64,000 nucleotides of DNA, from the NCBI RefSeq assembly GCF_016612535.1, contig NZ_JAENXS010000002.1, positions 1,302,001 through 1,366,000 of the forward strand. The letters are read 5' to 3'. Below, in pieces: positions 26,955 through 35,753 of the stretch. The notes under the pieces were generated by a model. The model saw only the letters and a list, made by a program, of their open reading frames with translations. It was not told the DNA's origin and did not search any database. The position numbers were made by a program, and so were the translations under genes. The DNA is from Bradyrhizobium diazoefficiens (GTDB lineage: Bacteria > Pseudomonadota > Alphaproteobacteria > Rhizobiales > Xanthobacteraceae). Numbering within the stretch: the first letter of the stretch is position 1; each line of letters begins with the position of its first letter.

Positions 26955-28730
26955 TCAGGCCCGCTGACGCCTTGTCTTCGCGCTCCGTGGGGGCGAACGA
27001 CTGGCCATGGACAACGCAAATGCCAGGCAAGCAGCGAGCCCGAACACCGCAATTCCCTTGCTGACGACACCGGCGGGCGGGAGCTGCTTGCGCGCCAGCC
27101 AGCCGCCATCGACAGATGTGCCATCAGGCCCCGCCTCGATCATCATGCCCTCGCTACTTCTTGCCGGGCGAGCGCGCGACAGGAGGAAGCGGAATGCGGC
27201 TCCAAGAATATTCTCGATGGTCCGCGGAGCAATCGCATAGGCCAATTGTCCGGCGCGCGCTGGCCAGCCGACTGCGACCTCGTCACGAGGCGCGCGCACC
27301 AACCTGAGGAAGGTCTCGGCAACATCGTCAGCCTGGTAGAGCAGCGGGCCCGGATCGAGCGTCCGCCCGGACATGTTGGCGCCGTGGACGAAGCCTGGCG
27401 TATCGACCATGGCCGGGAAGACGCCACAAACGTGAATGCCGGGATGCGCGCTCAGTTCCTGGCGCAAACTTGCGGTGAAGCCACGCAGGCCGAACTTGCT
27501 GGCCGTGTAGGCTGCTGCAAACGGCGTCGGCGCCCAGCCGCCGAGGGAGATGTTATTGATCAGGATGCCGCCGTTCTGGCGGAGAAAGACCGGAAGCACC
27601 GCGAAAGCGCCGTGCATCGTGCCGAGCAAATTGACTTCGATGGTTCGGCGATGAAGCGCCATGTCCGCATCCTGATAGGCACCGAAAACACCCGTTCCGG
27701 CGTTGTTGATCCACACATCGATGCCGCCGAAGGCGTCTTCGGCCTGCCTCGCCAAACGCTGCATCGCCTCCGCATCGGTGACATCGGTCGGGACGGCCAG
27801 CGCCCGGCCTCCGAGCGCCTGGCATTCGGCAGCGAGATGCTTCAGGACTTCACCGCGACGTGCCGCCAGGACCACGCTTGCGCCGTTACGCGCGAAGGAC
27901 AGCGCCGCGGCGCGGCCGATTCCACTGGAGGCGCCTGTTATGACGACGCGCGTGCCCATCATTTGCCGCTGCTCAGGTCCAGAGGTGTCCATGGGAACGA
28001 GCCAGCGCAGGGATCTCCGCAGGCGCTCGCTCCCGTCCGATTCGAACCAGTCGCCATGCGCGAAGATGACGCGCTCCGGGCCCAGCCGCACGAGCCGCTC
28101 GGCGGCGGCCCGAACCGAACGACCTCCGAGGCGCAGCAGGAGACGGAGATAAATCGGCGCCTTGCCGCCCGGCTTGGCAATGCCAAGCAACTTTGCCGCG
28201 GTCTCGGCCGAGCCGCTGAGATGGTCGGGATCAAGATTCTGCACGAGATCGGTCAGCACAAGGGTTCGGCTCCGCTTGTCGAACACCTCCACCTCGGAGA
28301 ACATCGGGGCATTCACCGACACGGTTTCGAGATCGGCGGTCCATTCGGCAGGCGTCGTATCTCCAAGCTCGCGGTCGATGCGAATTCCTGCTGCGCGAAC
28401 CTGCTTGCGCGCCGAAAGGCCACGCGCGGCGAATGTTGCAGCCTGGGGCACCTCCCGTTGCCAATCGGACAGGAACATCCAGTGTGCGATATTGGGCGCG
28501 AGCAGGTATCGTATAGGGCCTAGGCGCTCCAGCTCATCGCGCAGAACGGGCGAGTATCTTACCGGCGAGTGGAGCACGAGGTCGCCATTCGAAAGCCGAA
28601 TGACGGTCATCCGCACCGGCAGCTCCAGACCGGCTGCGTTGATCGGCGCGTCGTCGACGATCCAGATATCATCCGAGACCCGCGACAGACTGACAGTCGA
28701 CAATCCGACATCGGCATTTTGCATGAGCAT
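26955..28730 (-). CDS. DUF4336 (metallo-beta-lactamase-like) domain fused to a short-chain dehydrogenase
   Basis: A 591-aa two-domain protein. Residues 1 to about 240 match DUF4336: DIWIVDDAPINAAGLELPVRM, LHSPVRYSP, YLLAPNIAHWMFL and ERVIFAHGDWFES, a metallohydrolase-like fold with partial His ligands. Residues about 258-500 are a classical SDR with TGASSGIGRAAALSFARNG, WINNAGTG, ISLGGWAP and the YTASK pair. The C-terminus adds one hydrophobic helix (AVFGLAACLAFALSM) and a basic tail, so it is probably membrane attached. The two activities have no obvious common substrate. An EcfG-like promoter precedes it. Confidence 0.8.
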   Translation of the reverse strand: MLMQNADVGLSTVSLSRVSDDIWIVDDAPINAAGLELPVRMTVIRLSNGDLVLHSPVRYSPVLRDELERLGPIRYLLAPNIAHWMFLSDWQREVPQAATFAARGLSARKQVRAAGIRIDRELGDTTPAEWTADLETVSVNAPMFSEVEVFDKRSRTLVLTDLVQNLDPDHLSGSAETAAKLLGIAKPGGKAPIYLRLLLRLGGRSVRAAAERLVRLGPERVIFAHGDWFESDGSERLRRSLRWLVPMDTSGPEQRQMMGTRVVITGASSGIGRAAALSFARNGASVVLAARRGEVLKHLAAECQALGGRALAVPTDVTDAEAMQRLARQAEDAFGGIDVWINNAGTGVFGAYQDADMALHRRTIEVNLLGTMHGAFAVLPVFLRQNGGILINNISLGGWAPTPFAAAYTASKFGLRGFTASLRQELSAHPGIHVCGVFPAMVDTPGFVHGANMSGRTLDPGPLLYQADDVAETFLRLVRAPRDEVAVGWPARAGQLAYAIAPRTIENILGAAFRFLLSRARPARSSEGMMIEAGPDGTSVDGGWLARKQLPPAGVVSKGIAVFGLAACLAFALSMASRSPPRSAKTRRQRA

Positions 28731-28753
28731 CTTCCATCACATGGACTTTGCTC

Positions 28754-28778
28754 AAGCCGCCAAGGCGGCGCTCGTTCC
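28754..28778 (-). promoter_or_regulatory. EcfG-like promoter for the DUF4336-SDR gene
   Basis: Minus strand: GGAAC (28778-28774), 16-nt spacer, GCTT (28757-28754), 24 nt before the start at 28730. Confidence 0.4.
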
Positions 28779-28808
28779 TGAGACTCTGGCTTGATACAGC
28801 CGATGCGA

Positions 28809-28832
28809 GGAACGGATCGCCATCCAAAGGTT
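28809..28832 (+). promoter_or_regulatory. Weak EcfG-like motif for the FNT transporter gene
   Basis: GGAAC (28809-28813) and GGTT (28829-28832) with a 15-nt spacer, 34 nt before the GTG at 28867. Off-consensus in spacing. Confidence 0.28.
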
Positions 28833-28866
28833 TGGGCCGGCGACCAACCTTCCTTGAGCGCAACAC

Positions 28867-29730
28867 GTGGACAAGCCGAGCGATCCCGCCTCATTCAACG
28901 CAGCTTCGGAGCTCGATAACGTCTCGCCGCAGCAGACTGAGGAAATAGCGTCCCAGAGCAGGCCCAGCGCCGCGCTGATTCATGAGACCATCCGTGCGGA
29001 GGGTGAGCAGGAGCTTCAGCGGCACTGGTGGGCCATTCTCATGTCCGGCCTTGCAGCGGGGCTTTCGATGGGCCTCTCGCTCGTGGTCCAGGGCGAGTTG
29101 CATGCCGCGATTTCCGCCGACGCGACGCGCCGACTGGTTGTACCGCTCGGCTACACCGTCGGCTTCCTCGTCGTGGTGCTGGGGCGACAGCAGCTTTTCA
29201 CCGAGAACACGCTGACGCCGATCCTGCCGCTGCTGCATCACCGCACTTTTTCCATGCTGATGAAGGTCCTTAGACTGTGGACGCTGGTGCTTGCCTCCAA
29301 CATCGCTGGAACCTGGGCGATCGGATCCGTCCTTGCGCGCACCGACATTTTCGAACCCAGGATCACCTCTGCGTTTCTTGAACTCGGCCGCCACACGATC
29401 GAAGGCACGTTTTCGGCAACCTTCGTCCGCGCCGTGTTTGCCGGCTGGGTGATCGCGTTGATGACGTGGCTACTGCCTGCAGCGAAGGGATCGCGCGCGC
29501 ACATCATCGTGGTCATGACCTATGTGGTTGCGCTCGGCGAATTCGCGCACATCGTCGCCGGCTCGGTCGAGTGCGCATTCCTGGTGGAAGGCGGGCAGGC
29601 CTCGTTCGGCCAATACGTCCACGACTTCTTCGTGCCGACGCTGCTGGGCAACATTTTGGGCGGGACGACTTTGGTCGCGCTGTTGAACTACGGCCAGGTC
29701 GCCGCGGAGCTCGACAAGCCCGAGGACTAG
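28867..29730 (+). CDS. Formate/nitrite transporter family (YfdC-like) membrane protein
   Basis: A 287-aa channel-type protein with an extra soluble N-terminus of about 50 residues, then six hydrophobic helices. FNT features include a first helix AGLSMGLSLVVQGELHA, a second-half counterpart FSATFVRAVFAGWVIALMTWL and the ALGEFAHIVAGSVE block near the pore. The YfdC-like branch lacks the canonical formate motifs, so the transported ion is unknown. The start is GTG at 28867. It diverges from the DUF4336-SDR gene. Confidence 0.78.
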   Translation: MDKPSDPASFNAASELDNVSPQQTEEIASQSRPSAALIHETIRAEGEQELQRHWWAILMSGLAAGLSMGLSLVVQGELHAAISADATRRLVVPLGYTVGFLVVVLGRQQLFTENTLTPILPLLHHRTFSMLMKVLRLWTLVLASNIAGTWAIGSVLARTDIFEPRITSAFLELGRHTIEGTFSATFVRAVFAGWVIALMTWLLPAAKGSRAHIIVVMTYVVALGEFAHIVAGSVECAFLVEGGQASFGQYVHDFFVPTLLGNILGGTTLVALLNYGQVAAELDKPED

Positions 29731-29775
29731 CCCGGTCGACATGATGGCACCCCTCGCGCGGTCCCTTGGGCGGGC

Positions 29776-29803
29776 AATCGCAAGCCATGAATCGCAAGCC
29801 ATG
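29776..29803. repeat. Two tandem 14-bp units (AATCGCAAGCCATG)
   Basis: Exact tandem duplication in the leader region between the FNT gene and the small secreted protein gene. Too short to be more than replication slippage unless it binds a protein. Confidence 0.6.
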
Positions 29804-29903
29804 CAGCGGTTCCAATGGCCTCATTAGGCACCTTCCGCGCGCGCCAAGGTTGATCTGGCGAGGTGCGGGCGATGATGGCCGCACCTTGAGCGGAGGAACT
29901 GAG

Positions 29904-30185
29904 ATGAAGAATCTTGTAACGATCGCGCTCGGTGCGGCGCTGATGACGATTTCGACGGCGCACGCCCAGAGCGGCACAGGCGCTTCCCGCACCGGTTCAA
30001 GCATCAACTCCTCCGGAACCGGCGGCGCAGCGGGCGCCGGCGCCTCGAGCCTGAACACGCCTTCGGACAACAATGGCGGCGGCGCAAGCGCGCCGGCCAA
30101 ATCCGCCCCTGTGCCGCCCAACGGCCCCGGTGCTACTTCGGGAAGTACGGCTCCAAAGACTAACTCTCCGGAGCGGCGGCAATAG
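29904..30185 (+). CDS. Small secreted Ser/Gly/Pro-rich protein
   Basis: A 93-aa precursor with signal peptide MKNLVTIALGAALMTISTAHAQ and a low-complexity mature part of Ser, Gly, Thr, Ala, Asn and Pro. A GGAGGA ribosome site precedes the ATG. No domain is recognisable. It resembles in design the Gly/Ala-repeat secreted protein at 48897, which also ends in a short charged tail (here ERRQ). Confidence 0.65.
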   Translation: MKNLVTIALGAALMTISTAHAQSGTGASRTGSSINSSGTGGAAGAGASSLNTPSDNNGGGASAPAKSAPVPPNGPGATSGSTAPKTNSPERRQ

Positions 30186-30242
30186 CGGTGCCCCCTCTAC
30201 GCGCCGAATTGCCGCTCGCGCAGGCCCAGCCTCTGGACGAGG

Positions 30243-30344
30243 CTAACCTGGCGTCAGCCCAAGCGCCATCCATACGATTGCTCCGAGCATGACCAGAAAA
30301 CTCGTGACTGCCGTCCCAATAAAGACCCCCTCGATGCGATCCAT
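30243..30344 (-). CDS. Small membrane protein
   Basis: A 33-aa frame, MDRIEGVFIGTAVTSFLVML followed by GAIVWMALGLTPG: one hydrophobic helix with a short polar head. A G-rich stretch precedes the ATG. The longer frame to 30473 is not needed for the helix. Small proteins of this design are common in Bradyrhizobium, but I cannot assign a family. Confidence 0.45.
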   Translation of the reverse strand: MDRIEGVFIGTAVTSFLVMLGAIVWMALGLTPG

Positions 30345-30619
30345 CGCAGCCCCCTTTGCCAACGCGATTTTGAGGTTCCGCGAAGCCCACCGCATTAATT
30401 TATGTGAATCCGGCGCAGCTTTGTCGTCCGGAAGGAGCGACGTTCGCCGGTTCCTCCGTAATAACGCCAGCATGCAGACGAATAGGAACGCTGTCGTACG
30501 TCGAGCCGCAACTTTCGACGCACCAACGTACGAACCGGAGCCAACCTTATCATAGTTTATTGTTTTCTGCCGGTTTTCTCAGCCACAAAGGATCACGGGG
30601 CAATGCCATCGGACGACCA

Positions 30620-31402
30620 ATGCAGGCAGGTTTTGCGTTCTCTAAGCTGGCCAACCGGCTGGCGAGTCTCACCACCCTTACGGCCGACGACCTCGACCTT
30701 CTCGCCGATATGCCGAGCACAATTGCCCATCTCGGCACCCGTCAAGCCGTTCTGAGGCATGGCGACGATGCCGCCCAATGCTGCCTCCTGCTCCAGGGAT
30801 ATCTGTCCTGGCAGGACGCGGACAGCACAGAGGGGCAGATTTCATCGATCTCCGTTCCCGGCGATATCGCCGATCTGCACACGCTTTACCGCCCACGCGT
30901 CAACGGCAATTTGATCGCGCTCGGTCCCGCGATCGTAGTCCTCGTGCCGCACCGCTTCCTTCACGAACTGTCCACGCGCTCGCCGGCCATGTCACGCGCA
31001 TTGGTGCTTATGCTGCTCACGGATCACGCCATCCAGCGCAACTGGACCATCAACCTTGGCAGCCGGGATGCATTGACCCGCGTGGCGCATCTGCTGTGCG
31101 AGATCACAACGCGCCTGCAAAATGTCGGTCTCGCCAACGATTTCAGATTGTCGTCTCCATTCACCCAGTCCGACTTGGCTGCGGCATGCAGTATCTCCCC
31201 TGTTCACGCCAACCGCACGATCCAGGAATTGCGCCGATGCAATTTGCTGCAATGGCAGGGCAAGACGATGACGATTACGGACTGGCCGGGCCTGGTCAGG
31301 CTTGCCAGATTCGATCCGGCCTATCTGGGGATGCGGTCCAGCCACGGCAATTCGCGACCGGCGCATCTCGGGCCAGTCAATGCGAACGTCGAGGTCGCCT
31401 GA
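30620..31402 (+). CDS. Crp/Fnr-family transcriptional regulator
   Basis: A 260-aa regulator with an N-terminal cyclic-nucleotide-binding-like beta roll (LRHGDDAAQCCLLLQGYLSW, SVPGDIADLH) and a C-terminal winged helix-turn-helix of the CRP type (FTQSDLAAACSISPVHANRTIQELRRCNLLQW). There is no Fnr-type Cys cluster. The effector is unknown. The frame starts at 30404, but the conserved fold begins after the ATG at 30620. It may control the neighbouring stress or saccharide units; the sequence does not show its operator. Confidence 0.8.
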   Translation: MQAGFAFSKLANRLASLTTLTADDLDLLADMPSTIAHLGTRQAVLRHGDDAAQCCLLLQGYLSWQDADSTEGQISSISVPGDIADLHTLYRPRVNGNLIALGPAIVVLVPHRFLHELSTRSPAMSRALVLMLLTDHAIQRNWTINLGSRDALTRVAHLLCEITTRLQNVGLANDFRLSSPFTQSDLAAACSISPVHANRTIQELRRCNLLQWQGKTMTITDWPGLVRLARFDPAYLGMRSSHGNSRPAHLGPVNANVEVA

Positions 31403-31408
31403 CGGTGT

Positions 31409-32323
31409 TCAAACGGCGCTTTGCCGTAGCGCGCTCCTGACCAGCAGCGCATCGCGCACCTGTGCAATGACCTCTTGCCAATCGCCGGCCGTTTGCTGAT
31501 GAAACAGCCGCAGGCTCGGGTACCAGAACGAGCGGGACCCGGCCGATGGCCAGCGCCAATCGCAATCGGCGTGCAGCAAGACCCATGCCTCACATCCGAG
31601 CGCTCCTGCAAGGTGCGCGACCATCGTGTCGACGCAGACGACGAGATCGAGCTGCCGGATGAGTTGAGCGAGCGCAACGATGTCGGGCGTGCTGACGTCT
31701 CGCGCACCGATCTCGAACGCACCCTCCGTCCCGGATCCGCGTTGAAGCGAGTAGAGCGACACGCCTCTGCCGGCGAGGCGACGCAACAGCGGCGCCGGAA
31801 TGGTCCGTCGCTTGTCCCAGTTGCCGACTTCCCAGACCAGACCCACGGCCAGACTGCCGCATCGGGGGGGTTCAGGCTGGGTCTCCCGCGCAAGCGTCAC
31901 ATAGGGAGCGCGCATCTCGACATGATCGCGCCTCGCCTTGATGGCGTGAGGCACCTCCATGATCTCGATATCGACCTCGAAATCGACCTCAGGCGTGCCG
32001 TCGTGAAGCGCCACGGCACGATCGACACCTGCCGCCCGCTCCACTAGAGGCAGAAGTTCGCCCTGGCACCAGACGCTGACGCTGCGCGCGAGATCGCGAA
32101 GCGGCTGCAGGAAACGGAGGAACTGGATGGTATCGCCAAGCCCGTGATAGCAGCGCACCAGCACCTTCTTATCCATCAGGTCCTCGCCACGCCAGATCCG
32201 CTGAAGGTGACGCGGACCTGTGTGCTTGGGTGGATGCGCAAGCATCGACAGATCACGATCATTGATCGCCCAAGCACGCTCGAAATCGCCCGCACGCATG
32301 GCGTCAACCCAGTCGCTCGCCAT
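31409..32323 (-). CDS. GT9-like glycosyltransferase / TPR-associated transferase
   Basis: A 304-aa protein resembling the heptosyltransferase-like C-terminal half of bacterial TPR-glycosyltransferase proteins: VLVRCYHGLGDTIQFLRFL, an LYSLQRG block, and PDIVALAQLIRQLDLVVCVDTMVAHLAGALG, the usual sugar-nucleotide-binding region. The TPR repeats themselves are absent apart from a short start (FERAWAINDRDL). It may glycosylate a protein or lipid. It converges on the Crp/Fnr gene with a 6-nt gap and has no clear ribosome site. Confidence 0.72.
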   Translation of the reverse strand: MASDWVDAMRAGDFERAWAINDRDLSMLAHPPKHTGPRHLQRIWRGEDLMDKKVLVRCYHGLGDTIQFLRFLQPLRDLARSVSVWCQGELLPLVERAAGVDRAVALHDGTPEVDFEVDIEIMEVPHAIKARRDHVEMRAPYVTLARETQPEPPRCGSLAVGLVWEVGNWDKRRTIPAPLLRRLAGRGVSLYSLQRGSGTEGAFEIGARDVSTPDIVALAQLIRQLDLVVCVDTMVAHLAGALGCEAWVLLHADCDWRWPSAGSRSFWYPSLRLFHQQTAGDWQEVIAQVRDALLVRSALRQSAV

Positions 32324-32340
32324 CTTCTTCGGCGATCCGG

Positions 32341-32625
32341 CTAGCGCCGCACAAATTTGTGAAAGCGGCTCATCTTGCCGTCCTTGGTGTGGTCCTGGTG
32401 GAGAAAGGCCAGGCCGGTCTCATCAAATTTCTCGAAGAACTCGTCCCAGCTGATCCGGTCGAGCCCCTCATCCGGCGGATCGAAATCGATGCGCAGGATA
32501 CCGGCATGCCCATCCTCCTCCGTAGCCTTGACCGTTGCAGGCTTTCCACCGCGTTCCTCCGCCCATTTCCGGATCGCATCGTGACTGGTGGTCTGCCGGG
32601 CTTCGCTGTCTTGCGTCTTTGTCAT
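32341..32625 (-). CDS. Small conserved hypothetical acidic protein
   Basis: A 94-aa soluble protein starting MTKTQDSEARQTTSHDAIRK, with HAGILRIDFDPPDEGLDRIS and ending GKMSRFHKFVRR. The combination of TSHDAIRKWAEERGGKPATV and an acidic middle is seen in small proteins of many Rhizobiales, with no known function. AGGTG precedes the ATG at 32625; the long frame to 32901 is not conserved. It lies 17 nt upstream of the GT9-like gene on the same strand. Confidence 0.68.
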   Translation of the reverse strand: MTKTQDSEARQTTSHDAIRKWAEERGGKPATVKATEEDGHAGILRIDFDPPDEGLDRISWDEFFEKFDETGLAFLHQDHTKDGKMSRFHKFVRR

Positions 32626-32879
32626 TTGGCACCTCGTTTGCCTCCGAGCCCGGGCGATCATATCGCCGGACCATCGGATTGTTTGCCGTGAACGCTCGCC
32701 GGCAAGATTTGTTCTTCGGGGCCTCAATAGCTGGCACGGGGCACCAGCATCATCTTCTTCATCTTCATCATGGAAGGTCTTCGTTCCCTCCAACCGGCCT
32801 GAGATTCTATCGCAGGTTAAGCGCACGGCATTTTGTCGGCCAGAATCGACCAAGCGCAGGCAACGGCGCTTCGAACGCA

Positions 32880-32904
32880 GGAACGAACATACCCTCCCCA
32901 CGTT
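32880..32904 (+). promoter_or_regulatory. EcfG-type promoter of the saccharide cluster
   Basis: GGAAC (32880-32884), 16-nt spacer, CGTT (32901-32904): a perfect consensus, 50 nt before the ATG at 32955. The 14 bases GGAACGAACATACC recur at 39542, upstream of the epimerase gene. Confidence 0.7.
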
Positions 32905-32954
32905 CGCCGAGGTACTTACGTTGACACCGCGCGTTTTCCGGAGGGCTTCAATCC

Positions 32955-34055
32955 ATGCATTCTCGTCTTCAGGACAGGCGGCGCGTGCGCGTCGGCATCG
33001 TTGGTGTCGGCAATTGCGCGAGTTCCTTGGTCCAGGGGCTCACCTATTACCGCAACGCGGAGTCCAACGCGCCCGTGCCCGGATTGATGAACGTCGATCT
33101 CGGCGGCTATCACATCAGCGACATCCAGATTGCATCGGCCTTTGACGTCCACGCCGGCAAGGTCGGGCGCGATGTCGCCGATGCCATTTTTGCCAAGCCG
33201 AACAACACGCATCGCTTCTCCGACGTCGCGCAGACTGGCGTCATCGTCGAGCGCGGCCCGGTCATGGACGGTATCGGCCATTACCTCGCAGACGACATTC
33301 CGATTGCCGATGTACCAGAAGCCGACGTCTCGGAGGTGCTCGCGACCTCGCGCACGGACGTGCTGGTATCCTATCTCCCCGTCGGCTCGCAACGCGCCAG
33401 CGAATGGTACGCTGCGCGCGCAATCGAGGCCGGCTGCGGTTATGTCAACTGCATTCCCGTCTTTATCGCCTCAAATCCGGAGTGGCGGCGGCGGTTCGAA
33501 AATGCCGGCTTGCCGATCGTCGGCGATGACATCAAGAGCCAGGTCGGCGCCACCATTCTGCATCGCGTCCTCGCCAACCTTTTCCGCGACCGCGGCGTGC
33601 GGCTTGACCGAACCTACCAGCTCAACGTCGGCGGCAACACCGATTTCAAGAACATGCTCGAGCGGGAGCGGCTGGCCTCGAAGAAACTCTCAAAGACACA
33701 GGCCGTCACCAGCCAGTTCGACGTGCCCATGGAAGCCGATAACATTCACGTCGGCCCGAGCGACCACGTGCCGTGGCTGACCGATCGCAAGCTCGCCTTC
33801 ATCCGGCTGGAGGGCACGACATTCGGCGGCGTTCCTCTGAGCGCGGAAGTCAAGCTCGAAGTCTGGGATTCCCCGAACTCGGCAGGAGTCGTGATCGATG
33901 CGGTTCGCTGCGCCAAGCTCGCCATGGATCGTGGGCAAGCCGGCGCGCTGACCGGCCCCTCGAGCTACTTCATGAAGTCGCCGCCGCAGCAGTTCACGGA
34001 CGAGGAGGCGGGACGCCGGACGCGAGCTTTCATCGAAGACAAGGCATATAGCTGA
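32955..34055 (+). CDS. Myo-inositol-1-phosphate synthase family protein
   Basis: A 366-aa NAD-dependent enzyme of the inositol-3-phosphate synthase family. It has [20 protein letters not shown] for NAD binding, then [49 protein letters not shown] with the active-site lysine, and [15 protein letters not shown]. The family turns glucose 6-phosphate into inositol 1-phosphate. Length and motifs match the actinobacterial/archaeal type. As first gene of the cluster, it suggests that an inositol or related cyclitol is part of the product. Confidence 0.85.
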   Translation: MHSRLQDRRRVRVGIVGVGNCASSLVQGLTYYRNAESNAPVPGLMNVDLGGYHISDIQIASAFDVHAGKVGRDVADAIFAKPNNTHRFSDVAQTGVIVERGPVMDGIGHYLADDIPIADVPEADVSEVLATSRTDVLVSYLPVGSQRASEWYAARAIEAGCGYVNCIPVFIASNPEWRRRFENAGLPIVGDDIKSQVGATILHRVLANLFRDRGVRLDRTYQLNVGGNTDFKNMLERERLASKKLSKTQAVTSQFDVPMEADNIHVGPSDHVPWLTDRKLAFIRLEGTTFGGVPLSAEVKLEVWDSPNSAGVVIDAVRCAKLAMDRGQAGALTGPSSYFMKSPPQQFTDEEAGRRTRAFIEDKAYS

Positions 34056-34651
34056 TGACGAAGACCATCCATCTCATTCGTCATGGGCACCATGCTCTGC
34101 TCGGCCGCACGCTGTGTGGCCGGATGAAAGGCGTTGAGATCGATGTTATCGGCTGCAACGAAATCGCGCGTTGTGCCGATACGATCACTCCGCACCCGAC
34201 CGTGATTCAGTCGAGCCCGCAGCGGCGGTGCATGCAGTCGGCCTGCATTCTGGCGGCACGCTTCGGCCTGCCAGTCGAGATCGTCCCGGCGCTCAACGAG
34301 ATCGACTATGGGGAATGGACCGGGTTCTCTTTCGAATATCTCTGCCAGGACCCGCGCTGGTCGCGCTGGAACAGGCAGCGCGGGCGGAGCCGGCCGCCCG
34401 GCGGCGAGAGCATGCGGTCGCTCCAGAAGCGCGTCGTGGCCCATCTCGAGCAACTGCGCAGCGATCGCAACAGCGACACCGTCATTGCCGTCAGTCACGC
34501 CGAGCCGATCCGCGCAGCGCTCCTTCATTATTCCCGCATGGAGCTCGACGCTTTTCTCTCGATCGAAATCGATCCAGGCAGCGTCAGCACCCTCAACGTC
34601 GACAACCGCGGAATCACGATCACGCGAATTAACCAGCGGGTGCCAGCGTGA
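34055..34651 (+). CDS. Histidine phosphatase (phosphoglycerate-mutase-like)
   Basis: A 198-aa cytoplasmic protein. The phospho-accepting RHG motif is LIRHGHHALLG, the conserved Glu region is LNEIDYGEWTG and the second His is VIAVSHAEPIRAALLHY. Such enzymes remove phosphate from sugar or cyclitol phosphates. Its position directly after the inositol-phosphate synthase gene (shared base in ATGA-type junction) suggests it dephosphorylates that product or a later phosphosugar. This is inference. Confidence 0.8.
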   Translation: MTKTIHLIRHGHHALLGRTLCGRMKGVEIDVIGCNEIARCADTITPHPTVIQSSPQRRCMQSACILAARFGLPVEIVPALNEIDYGEWTGFSFEYLCQDPRWSRWNRQRGRSRPPGGESMRSLQKRVVAHLEQLRSDRNSDTVIAVSHAEPIRAALLHYSRMELDAFLSIEIDPGSVSTLNVDNRGITITRINQRVPA

Positions 34652-35751
34652 AGATCGTCATTTTTGGCCTGACAATCTCCTCCTCCTGGGGCAACGGGCA
34701 TGCGACTCTGTGGCGCGGCCTCTGCAAGCATCTTGCGCGATGCGGGCACAGCATCGTCTTCTTCGAACGCGACGTGCCCTATTACGCCGGCGCCCGGGAC
34801 TTGCATGAACTGGCGGGCGGTCATCTGCGACTGTTCTCGAATTGGGAAGATGTACGCTCCCTGGCCCGCAGCGAGCTTCGTGACGCGGATGTCGCGATCG
34901 TGACCTCCTATTGTCCGGACGCGATCGCCGCGACCGAGCTGATCCTCGCAGAATCCCGCGCGATGCCGGTGTTCTACGATCTCGACACGCCGATCACCTG
35001 CGCTCGGCTCAAGGCCGGCGAAGCCGTGCCCTATATCGGAGGGCGCGGCCTGCGCGATTTCGCGCTGGTCCTGAGCTTCACCGGCGGCCAGCACATCGCC
35101 AATGAATTTCGCGATCGGCTCGGCGCCTGCAAAGTCCGGCCGCTGTATGGCCATGTCGACACCGACATCCATCGACCGGTCCCGCCTCAGTCGCACTATC
35201 GCGCGGATCTGTCCTATCTCGGCACGTATTCCGAGGATCGTCAGCCTGCGCTCGAAAAATTCTTCGTTGCCCCCGCACGGTCCCGGCAGGATCTTCGCTT
35301 CCTGATCGGGGGAGCGCAATATCCGGAGAATTTCCCCTGGTCTTCCAACATCTACTTCGTGCAGCACCTGCCTCCATTGGAACACGCCGCGTTTTTTGCA
35401 TCGTCGCGGCTCACACTCAACGTGACGCGCCGGGCCATGGCGGAAATGGGCTGGTGTCCGTCCGGGCGGCTGTTCGAGGCTGCGGCCTGCGGTGTCCCCT
35501 TGCTGAGCGATGAGTGGCCGGGGATCGAGGAATTCTTTACGCCCGGACGGGAGATCCTGACCACGCGGAACGAGAACGATACACTCGCCGCGTTGACGAT
35601 GGCCGACGCCGAGCTCCAACGCATTGCCCGGCGCGCATATGAGCGGACCATGGATCAGCACACATCCGACAAGCGCGCTGGTGAATTGATCCTGCTGCTC
35701 GAGCAGGCTGCATCGGTCAGCGGGCGCCACCAGCAACCAGAGGAGGCTTGA
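34648..35751 (+). CDS. CgeB-like glycosyltransferase (paralogue 1)
   Basis: A 367-aa GT-B-type protein. The N-terminus [20 protein letters not shown] and FERDVPYYAGARDL, plus FYDLDTPITCARL, are nearly shared with the paralogue at 46443. The C-terminal donor-binding region is [26 protein letters not shown]. CgeB proteins were first named for Bacillus spore-crust glycosylation. The start is GTG at 34648, overlapping the previous stop by 4 nt. Confidence 0.75.
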   Translation: MKIVIFGLTISSSWGNGHATLWRGLCKHLARCGHSIVFFERDVPYYAGARDLHELAGGHLRLFSNWEDVRSLARSELRDADVAIVTSYCPDAIAATELILAESRAMPVFYDLDTPITCARLKAGEAVPYIGGRGLRDFALVLSFTGGQHIANEFRDRLGACKVRPLYGHVDTDIHRPVPPQSHYRADLSYLGTYSEDRQPALEKFFVAPARSRQDLRFLIGGAQYPENFPWSSNIYFVQHLPPLEHAAFFASSRLTLNVTRRAMAEMGWCPSGRLFEAAACGVPLLSDEWPGIEEFFTPGREILTTRNENDTLAALTMADAELQRIARRAYERTMDQHTSDKRAGELILLLEQAASVSGRHQQPEEA

Positions 35752-35753
35752 CC

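Noticed and set aside
30482..30520. GGAAC upstream of the first Crp/Fnr gene as an EcfG promoter
   Set aside because: The -10 position reads CCGC; no acceptable match on either strand.
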